A DNA stretch of 27,826 nucleotides from SIG565 sp045647785 (lineage in GTDB: Bacteria > Bacillota > Clostridia > Oscillospirales > Acutalibacteraceae), in NCBI GenBank assembly GCA_045647785.1, contig JAZRMU010000074.1, positions 1 to 27,826 of the forward strand. Reading direction: 5' to 3'. The position numbers were made by a program, and so were the translations under genes. Positions 22,858 through 27,826 of the stretch are shown in pieces (within the stretch, counting starts at the first letter, position 1; every line of letters begins with the position of its first letter). The notes under the pieces were generated by a model. The model was not told the DNA's origin. It saw nothing but the letters and a program-made list of their open reading frames with translations, and did no database searches.

Positions 22858-24210
22858 TTAATAGCCGTACGGGAAATCGAAGGTTCCACCATCGTTCTTA
22901 TTATCTGAAGCTAGTTCGGATTTGTAGCTTGACTCACTTTCGGCTTTTGCAAGCGGAGCTGAATAGGTTTTATAATTTCCTGTTTTAGTAATATAAATCT
23001 TAAGTTCAACAGTATCTCCCGGCTTGCATTCCTCAATTATATCAAGAACCATATCGCCTTTTGTGATTTTCTTGCCGTTGATTTCTGTAATTATATCCCC
23101 TTTTGAAATTTTACCAAATAAGGGAGATTCTTCCGTAATTTCAGCAATTAAAAGACCGGTTATTTCGGTTTTATTAATTTCTGCGGTAACTTCGTTAATT
23201 TCGGTATAAGATATTCCAAGCTTTGCGCGGGAAACAACCGCTCCGTGCTCAATAAGCTCCTCAACAACGAATTTAACGGTTGTGGTAGGTATTGCATATC
23301 CTACGCCCTCATATTCACTACCTACGAGCTTCGAAGAGGTAATTCCTATGATCTGACCGTACATGTTAACCAACGCTCCTCCGGAGCTGCCGGGATTTAT
23401 AGCTGAATCGGTTTGAATTAGTCGCGAAGCATAGCTGGTAGTATTTGACACTCGGCGATTTAAAAACGAAATGTAGCCACCGGTAATTGATGAGCTTGAA
23501 GTAGCGTCATTCGGTCGTCCTATTGCCACAACCGCTTCGCCATATTTCAATTCATCAGAATTGCCAAATGTAGCAGGATAAAATCCCGACTCATCTATCT
23601 TAAGTACTGCTAAATCACTTCTTGTGTCGCCTGCTAAATATTTTGCCGAATAAACTTTGCCGTCAAAGGTATAAACCTTAAATTTAGCACCGGCAACATC
23701 AGCATAGATATGGTCATTCGTGATAATATATCCATCCTCGGAATAAATGACACCACTAGCATATCCCTGAATTTTTTCGTTATCGTAAACTGCGATACCA
23801 ACAACAGATTTATTGACAATCTCATAAACCGCTTCAGCGGTGTATTGAGCGGTATCGGTAGGCTTTGGAGCAAGGTCCAACGAATGGTTAATATTTCCGG
23901 ATGCTTTATTTTTACCTGAAAAATAACCTATGGTTGTAAAAGCGGTTATCACAATTGCAGCAGCAATAAAAAGCACGAAAACCTTAAAGCCTTTTTTATT
24001 AGCTGAAACATCGGCCGATTGCGGAGGGTTTATAAGGATTTGTTCCTCCTCAAGCGGCTGAAATAGAACCTCATCATCGCTATTATTTGCATTCAAATTA
24101 TTTTCCATCTCGGAAATTTCCGATAAAACCTCGTCGGTGGGAGGTATTGCTTCGTTTTCTTCAACAATTTGCTCGATGTCGTTATTGTTGAGCTGATTAT
24201 TTTCTTCCAT
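22858..24210 (-). CDS. HtrA/DegP-like membrane-anchored serine protease with PDZ domain
   Basis: A 450-residue envelope quality-control protease. Residues 1-72 form an acidic, low-complexity cytoplasmic tail. One membrane segment spans about 76-98, followed by a trypsin-like domain with the triad His167 (TNDHIY), Asp199 (RSDLAVLKI) and Ser276 (NPGSSGGAL, usually GNSGG in this family). A PDZ domain covers about 330-410 (GLLIAEITEESPLFGKISKG), and a short Ser/Asp/Asn-rich tail ends FDFPYGY. This is the architecture of Firmicute HtrA/YyxA-type proteins. The gene lies 14 nt after the histidine kinase gene and has an AAAGGAT Shine-Dalgarno, so it probably belongs to the stress regulon of that system. 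Confidence 0.9.
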   Translation of the reverse strand: MEENNQLNNNDIEQIVEENEAIPPTDEVLSEISEMENNLNANNSDDEVLFQPLEEEQILINPPQSADVSANKKGFKVFVLFIAAAIVITAFTTIGYFSGKNKASGNINHSLDLAPKPTDTAQYTAEAVYEIVNKSVVGIAVYDNEKIQGYASGVIYSEDGYIITNDHIYADVAGAKFKVYTFDGKVYSAKYLAGDTRSDLAVLKIDESGFYPATFGNSDELKYGEAVVAIGRPNDATSSSSITGGYISFLNRRVSNTTSYASRLIQTDSAINPGSSGGALVNMYGQIIGITSSKLVGSEYEGVGYAIPTTTVKFVVEELIEHGAVVSRAKLGISYTEINEVTAEINKTEITGLLIAEITEESPLFGKISKGDIITEINGKKITKGDMVLDIIEECKPGDTVELKIYITKTGNYKTYSAPLAKAESESSYKSELASDNKNDGGTFDFPYGY

Positions 24211-24224
24211 ATAAAATATCCTTT

Positions 24225-25646
24225 CTAAAGTCCAGTTGGCAGAACTACCCTGAACAATGTATAGTCGCCCGGAACACTTTCAACAGAAATAGTACCTGAA
24301 TGCAATTCAACAATTGTTTTCACGATAAAAAGTCCTAATCCGGAACTATTTTTATTATTTGAGCGGGATTTATCGATTTTATAAAAGCGGTCAAAAATAA
24401 ATTCTTGATGCTCGTTATCAATACCCTCGCCCGTATTTTTAATGGCAAATTCGATATTATCACTATTTTTATAAATAGCAAAAGATATTTTACCGCCATC
24501 ATTTGTAAATTTTACGGCATTATCAATAAGATTATACATTACTTGATATATTAAGTCAAAATCTGCAAAAATTTCTGCTTTGGGCAAAGAATCAAGTCCT
24601 AAAATTTCAATATTATACTTTTCAATAATACTTTCCCGCCCCAAAACACCATTGATTACCGTTGAGGTTAAATCGAATTTCGTTTTATTTAAGGTAATAG
24701 CACCGGACTCAAGTCTTGAAATATTAAGCATTGATTCAACAATGCGCGAAAGGCGTTTAACCTCATCAGAAATAATTCCAAGATATTCTATATGGCGTTC
24801 TTTAGGAATCGTACCGTCAATTATTCCGTCAATAAAGCCCGCTATAGTTGTCATGGGTGTCCGAAGCTCGTGCGAAACATTCCCAATGAAGCTGCGGCGC
24901 ATACCCTCTGCTTTAGATAGTGCTTCGGTCATATTATTAAAAGAAGCCGAAAGCTCACCGATTTCATCATCGTTCATAACAGGAATTCTTTTTGAGAAAT
25001 CTCCATTTGCCATACTTTTGGCTGCTTCTGACATAAGCTTAAGAGGTCTGGTTTGATTAAATGAAATAGTAAACACCGCAATAAACATCATAATTAGCGG
25101 TATTATCGCAGAAAAAATATAGATACTGAAAATACGCCTCATTAGGCTGCGCAGTGAACTGGTTGTGGCAGCAGCAAATATATAACCGGACATTCTACCA
25201 TCAGGGGAAATTATTTCTGTGCCGCAAATATATTGGTCGTCAGAGTATAATCCACCTAAATTACTTATATTTAAATATTTTTTGCCTGATGCTGCAATAA
25301 GCACCTCTGATGAAACCGCTTTATCGGTATGATTGCAGGACATTTCAGTATGGAAAACGCTGCAACCGCATAGAACAATTTCTCCACTACTATTGGTAAC
25401 GAAAATATCAATTTCAGAAATTTTATTTTGAGTGCTGATAATATTGAATAAATTTCGCTTGAAATTCACCGAATTCATATCGGCTGAAACAAAGTATGAA
25501 ACTGCCTCGCAGCTATCCTCAAGCAAGCGAAACTTTTCGGCTGTAAAATAATTCGAAATTGCAAAAGATAGTATGCTGGTTAAAATTGTAAGACTAACAA
25601 GAATAATAATCGAGGTTGTAAAAAAGAATTTTTTAAAAAGCTTCAT
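24225..25646 (-). CDS. Membrane sensor histidine kinase with HAMP domain
   Basis: Partner of the adjacent response regulator. The 473-residue protein has membrane segments at about 8-31 and 173-196 flanking an extracytoplasmic sensor of about 140 residues, a HAMP domain (about 198-250), HisKA with the phospho-accepting H259 in NVSHELRTPMT, and an ATPase domain with NLIDNAVKFTNDGG, NTGEGI and GLGLFIVKTIVELHSGTI. The sensor contains a cysteine/histidine cluster (CGC at 93-95, H99, C104, H106) and another Cys at 141. Such sensors with a downstream HtrA gene commonly answer envelope stress, as in CssRS-like systems; the actual signal is unknown. The AGGGGAT Shine-Dalgarno is shared with the end of the regulator gene 8 nt upstream. 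Confidence 0.93.
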   Translation of the reverse strand: MKLFKKFFFTTSIIILVSLTILTSILSFAISNYFTAEKFRLLEDSCEAVSYFVSADMNSVNFKRNLFNIISTQNKISEIDIFVTNSSGEIVLCGCSVFHTEMSCNHTDKAVSSEVLIAASGKKYLNISNLGGLYSDDQYICGTEIISPDGRMSGYIFAAATTSSLRSLMRRIFSIYIFSAIIPLIMMFIAVFTISFNQTRPLKLMSEAAKSMANGDFSKRIPVMNDDEIGELSASFNNMTEALSKAEGMRRSFIGNVSHELRTPMTTIAGFIDGIIDGTIPKERHIEYLGIISDEVKRLSRIVESMLNISRLESGAITLNKTKFDLTSTVINGVLGRESIIEKYNIEILGLDSLPKAEIFADFDLIYQVMYNLIDNAVKFTNDGGKISFAIYKNSDNIEFAIKNTGEGIDNEHQEFIFDRFYKIDKSRSNNKNSSGLGLFIVKTIVELHSGTISVESVPGDYTLFRVVLPTGL

Positions 25647-25654
25647 CTTATCCC

Positions 25655-26335
25655 CTATTTAACCTCAAATTTATATCCAACACCCCAAACGGTTTTAAGT
25701 TCCCAATTGGATTTTACACCTTCGAGTTTTTCACGCAAACGCTTAACATGAACATCCACGGTTCGGGAATCGCCGTAATAATCAAAACCCCAAACCTCAT
25801 CTAAAAGTTGGTCGCGTGTGAAAACTCTGTTTGGATTTTTAGCCAAATGATATAAAAGCTCTAATTCCTTTGGTGGAGTATCTATTGCCTGTCCATCAAC
25901 GATCAATTCATAGTTGGTCAGATTAATCGAAAGCTTATCGAAAACTGCCGCTTTAATATCGGTATCCTTTTCTTTAGCTGTTCGGCGTAAAACTGCCTTT
26001 ATTCTAGCGACAATTTCCTTTGTGTCAAAGGGTTTTGTAACATAGTCATCTGCGCCGAGTTCAAGTCCAAGGACTTTATCAAAAACTTCACCCTTGGCAG
26101 TTACAAGGATGATAGGTACTTGTGAGCTTTTTCGTATTTCTCGGCAAACCTGCCAACCGTCTAGTTTAGGCAACATAATATCGAGCAAAATTAAGTCGGG
26201 ATTTTCAGTTTTGGCGAGATTTACGGCAGCTAAACCATCATATGCCATAACAGAAGAAAAACCTTCTTTTTCAATGTACAGCTTAAGTAGTTCACAGATA
26301 TTTTTATCATCATCAACAATAAGTATTTTTTCCAA
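25655..26335 (-). CDS. OmpR/PhoB-family response regulator
   Basis: DNA-binding output of the two-component system. The 226-residue protein has a receiver domain (1-118) with the acidic pocket DDD (8-10), phospho-acceptor D52 in LLDIMLP, T79 and K101 (VTKPF). A winged-helix domain (about 130-226) shows PPKELELLYHLAKNPNRVF, RDQLLDEVWGFDYYGDSRTV and VHVKRLREKLE. The start is TTG at 26335, supported by AGGGGG about 9 nt upstream; no alternative ATG lies nearby. It is the first gene of a regulator-kinase-protease operon with a SigA promoter. Confidence 0.94.
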   Translation of the reverse strand: MEKILIVDDDKNICELLKLYIEKEGFSSVMAYDGLAAVNLAKTENPDLILLDIMLPKLDGWQVCREIRKSSQVPIILVTAKGEVFDKVLGLELGADDYVTKPFDTKEIVARIKAVLRRTAKEKDTDIKAAVFDKLSINLTNYELIVDGQAIDTPPKELELLYHLAKNPNRVFTRDQLLDEVWGFDYYGDSRTVDVHVKRLREKLEGVKSNWELKTVWGVGYKFEVK

Positions 26336-26389
26336 AAATTACGACCCCCTTTTTTCAATATAATTATATTTTACTACCTAAAATGAAAA

Positions 26390-26418
26390 ATTGTATTAAT
26401 AATATGTGAATTTTTCAA
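26390..26418 (-). promoter_or_regulatory. SigA-type promoter of the two-component operon
   Basis: Minus strand: -35 TTGAAA (26418-26413), 17-bp spacer, -10 TACAAT (26395-26390). It sits immediately after the terminator of the zinc-ribbon gene and about 55 nt upstream of the regulator start. Confidence 0.7.
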
Positions 26419-26424
26419 GAAGAA

Positions 26425-26448
26425 AACCGCCCAAAATTTTGGGCGGTT
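26425..26448 (-). terminator. Terminator after the zinc-ribbon gene
   Basis: A perfect 24-base palindrome: AACCGCCCAAAA followed directly by its inverse. On the minus strand TTTTCTTCTT follows. It lies 25 bases after the stop of the zinc-ribbon gene. Confidence 0.88.
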
Positions 26449-26473
26449 GAATATTTATATTATGCAAATATAA

Positions 26474-26770
26474 TTATTCAGCATTAGCGTTTTCAGCTTC
26501 TGCTCTCACCTTAGCATAGCACTCCTTGCAATAAACCGGACGGTCATCGCGAGGAACGAATGTAAGTTCTGCAACGCCGCCGCAGGCACTACAAACAGCC
26601 TGGTGAATTTCACGCGGGCCTCTGCCGTTGTTCTTGCGCTTATCGCGGCAGGGTTTGCAACGCTTGGGTTCGTTAACAAGGCCCTTTGACTCGTAGAACT
26701 CCTGCTCACGAGCGGTGAAAACGAATTCTTCGCCACACTCTTTGCAAACTAGTGTCTTGTCCTCAAACAT
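26474..26770 (-). CDS. Small protein with two CxxC-pair zinc-ribbon motifs
   Basis: A 98-residue protein with two Cys4 metal sites: CKECG paired with CKPCRD in the N-terminal half (a 'probable zinc-ribbon' pattern near EEFVFTAREQEFYESKG), and CSACG paired with CKECYAKVR in the C-terminal half (GGVAELTFVPRDDRPVYC). The basic RDKRKNNGRGPRE linker suggests nucleic acid contact. The start at 26770 (MFEDKTLVC) is chosen over an in-frame start at 26812 because AGAGAGG lies about 8 nt upstream of it. Its function is not established. It lies 56 nt after the sigH-like gene on the same strand and may share its transcript. Confidence 0.82.
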   Translation of the reverse strand: MFEDKTLVCKECGEEFVFTAREQEFYESKGLVNEPKRCKPCRDKRKNNGRGPREIHQAVCSACGGVAELTFVPRDDRPVYCKECYAKVRAEAENANAE

Positions 26771-26826
26771 TTTTTGTACCTCTCTCTTATTTTGTTCCCT
26801 GTAGATATCCACAGAGTATATAAAAG

Positions 26827-27378
26827 CTATCTAATAGCCTTTATTTTGTTTCGAATCCGCACCATTGCGTTATTAACCGATTTTTTATCAACCGAAAGTT
26901 TGGCGGCAATAACATCGTAGGAACAATTACTTAAAAATTCGCCCAAAACCCTATACTCAAAATCCGATAAAGTCGATTTGATTTTTTTAGTAAGAGCATC
27001 GCACTCTTCTTTTTCAATAAGCAATGATTCAGGAGTTGTAGTAGTTGTGTTTTCAAAATTATCCAAAGAAACCTTAATGTGTTCAGGAATTTCTTTTTTA
27101 TTAAAAAGCTTGCGATAAGCAGAGATAAGACTGCGCTCAATGCAGAGGTTTACAAATGTTGAGAAATTAGATAAATTTTCATCATATACGCTAATGGCAG
27201 AATAAAGGGCAATAGTACCGACTTGCACCATATCATCTGTGTCAGCGTATGGACATAAAGCTACTGCTTTAGCTTTAATAGCCCCAACATAGCGAGCTAT
27301 TAGGGTCTGAAGAGGTTCTTCATCCCCTGCCACGATAATCTTGACAAGCTGTTCATCTGTGCAAAGGCTATAATCCAT
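26827..27378 (-). CDS. sigH: Sigma-70 family factor, SigH (Spo0H)-like
   Basis: A 183-residue sigma factor. Region 2 has DEQLVKIIVAGDEEPLQTLI, DTDDMVQVGTIALYSAISVY and STFVNLCIERSLISAYRK; region 4 has LSDFEYRVLGEFLSNCSYDV and VDKKSVNNAMVRIRNKIK. The order and wording (the SLD linker, the PESLLIEKEE segment, the 'KSVNNAMVRIRNKIK' recognition helix) follow SigH of Bacillus, which directs early sporulation genes, although this protein is about 35 residues shorter. Divergent SigH-like and ECF-like sigma factors exist in Clostridia, so the symbol is tentative. AGGGTG precedes the ATG, and a consensus SigA promoter lies upstream. Confidence 0.72.
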   Translation of the reverse strand: MDYSLCTDEQLVKIIVAGDEEPLQTLIARYVGAIKAKAVALCPYADTDDMVQVGTIALYSAISVYDENLSNFSTFVNLCIERSLISAYRKLFNKKEIPEHIKVSLDNFENTTTTTPESLLIEKEECDALTKKIKSTLSDFEYRVLGEFLSNCSYDVIAAKLSVDKKSVNNAMVRIRNKIKAIR

Positions 27379-27405
27379 AAAAACACCCTAAATACTATAT
27401 ATTAA

Positions 27406-27434
27406 ATAATAACTTATCATATAAATTTTGTCAA
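27406..27434 (-). promoter_or_regulatory. SigA-type promoter of the sigH-like gene
   Basis: Minus strand: perfect -35 TTGACA (27434-27429), 17-bp spacer, -10 TATTAT (27411-27406). It gives a leader of about 20 nt before the ATG at 27378. No obvious attenuator lies between. Confidence 0.8.
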
Positions 27435-27488
27435 GCATTTTTATATTTTTTATGTATTTAACATGAATTTTGTAGAAATATACTAACA

Positions 27489-27510
27489 AAACACCCGGAT
27501 TTGGGTGTTT
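27489..27510. terminator. Hairpin upstream of the sigH-like promoter
   Basis: AAACACCC pairs with GGGTGTTT over a 6-nt loop. On the minus strand it is followed by TGTTAGTATATT after a TTTT, so it could terminate leftward transcription coming from beyond the window. Its weak tail leaves this uncertain. Confidence 0.5.
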
Positions 27511-27704
27511 CGAATAATGTACTATCTATTTTTTAATAATTTTGAAGTTGCCATAAGTTTCGTTTACAATTTCCATAAAAGAGCAAAATTGGGATTATAT
27601 CAGCCTTCAGTGCCGGTGGGAACACAAAAAAGATGTTGTAATTAAAGCAGCAAAATCTGCTACCAAAAAGCCGAACGAAATTACAAATATGGGTGAATAA
27701 AATT
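27511..27704. other. Intergenic stretch without a recognisable gene
   Basis: About 190 bases between two hairpins. All frames were read. The plus strand gives short closed tails such as FSAGGNTKKML and a 46-codon run ending PNEITNMGE, none with a start and ribosome site. The minus strand gives an 83-codon frame (27784-27533) that crosses the hairpin at 27705-27736 and has no Shine-Dalgarno. It could be the remnant of a decayed gene or an intergenic repeat, but nothing here proves either. Confidence 0.4.
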
Positions 27705-27738
27705 AAAAGACCATTCTTGAAAGAGAATGGTCTTTTTT
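27705..27738. terminator. Strong hairpin terminator
   Basis: AAAAGACCATTCT pairs perfectly with AGAATGGTCTTTT across a 6-nt loop and is flanked by TTTTTT on the right and an A-rich run on the left, so it can act in both directions. The gene it serves is probably beyond the right edge, transcribed leftward, or a plus-strand gene that has been lost. Confidence 0.8.
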
Positions 27739-27826
27739 GGTGGAGCATACCGCACAGCATCCGAACTAGCGTCCCGAGGTGCAAGCTTTAGATTTGCACA
27801 AACTTGGACGGATTGGGTGTGGCAGA
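27739..27826. other. GC-richer edge sequence of unknown nature
   Basis: The last 88 bases are noticeably more GC-rich than the flanking DNA and contain a small hairpin (GTGCAA at 27779-27784 with TTGCAC at 27794-27799). Read on the minus strand, they resemble the 3' end of a structured RNA or a coding tail: GTTCGGAT and a terminal TGCTCCACCA occur in the right order for a tRNA-like 3' end. The stems needed for a T-arm do not pair, so I do not call an RNA gene. One minus frame stops at about 27788. Confidence 0.3.

Noticed and set aside
24580..25056. A 158-codon plus-strand open frame
   Set aside because: It lies entirely opposite the histidine kinase catalytic region and has no ribosome site or recognisable motif.
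26771..26812. Upstream start of the zinc-ribbon protein
   Set aside because: The extra 14 residues lack a ribosome site and would overlap the AGAGAGG that serves the ATG at 26770.
27533..27784. An 83-codon minus-strand open frame starting MHLGTLVRMLCGMLHQKRPF
   Set aside because: It runs through a perfect terminator hairpin, lacks a Shine-Dalgarno and has a composition expected of non-coding AT-rich DNA.

Overview
The window is a low-GC chromosomal segment from a spore-forming member of the Clostridia. A gut Oscillospirales/Ruminococcaceae-type genome is my best guess, made from gene families and AT-rich codon use, not from a database match. The sporulation genes spoIVA, spoIIGA-sigE and a sigH-like sigma factor, the OmpR-type two-component system beside an HtrA protease, and near-perfect SigA promoters all fit a Firmicute. 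No rRNA, tRNA, CRISPR array, insertion sequence or prophage was recognised.

Layout. (1) 1-7623, plus strand: an aromatic amino acid operon with a partial aminotransferase, pheA, aroB, an aroE-aroK fusion, aroA, tyrA and a class I DAHP synthase, followed by an ECF transporter S component and a ywlG-family gene. Genes overlap or are separated by 1-15 nt. The 3-dehydroquinate dehydratase and chorismate synthase genes are not in the window. (2) 7602-7901, minus: a small membrane protein that converges on and overlaps ywlG. (3) 8021-13738, plus: a purine salvage unit with xanthine phosphoribosyltransferase, a BMP-family lipoprotein, a tandem ATPase and two permeases of a nucleoside-type ABC importer, with hairpins after the lipoprotein gene. 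(4) 13739-14962: a palindrome-rich intergenic region and a Xer-type tyrosine recombinase. (5) 15068-19531, minus: lysC and lysA under a complete lysine riboswitch, then spoIVA. (6) 19560-21183, plus: mgtE behind a leader that contains a well-started 29-codon ORF and extended secondary structure. (7) 21227-22819, minus: spoIIGA-sigE. (8) 22824-26418, minus: response regulator, histidine kinase and HtrA-like protease as one operon. (9) 26425-27434, minus: a sigH-like sigma factor and a zinc-ribbon protein. (10) 27435-27826: about 390 bases with two hairpins and no recognisable gene.

Most interesting points. The spoIVA start codon and Shine-Dalgarno lie in a perfect 18-bp inverted repeat, and a SigE-like promoter sits so that sporulation transcripts would start inside the loop and escape the hairpin, while lysA read-through would be silenced. 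The mgtE leader could be a translation-coupled switch: its small ORF contains a sequence that can pair with the mgtE Shine-Dalgarno. The spoIIGA promoter has consensus hexamers at an unusual 21-bp spacing, resembling the Spo0A-activated spoIIG promoter of Bacillus. The regulatory readings come from sequence inspection only and were not tested with folding or covariance software.
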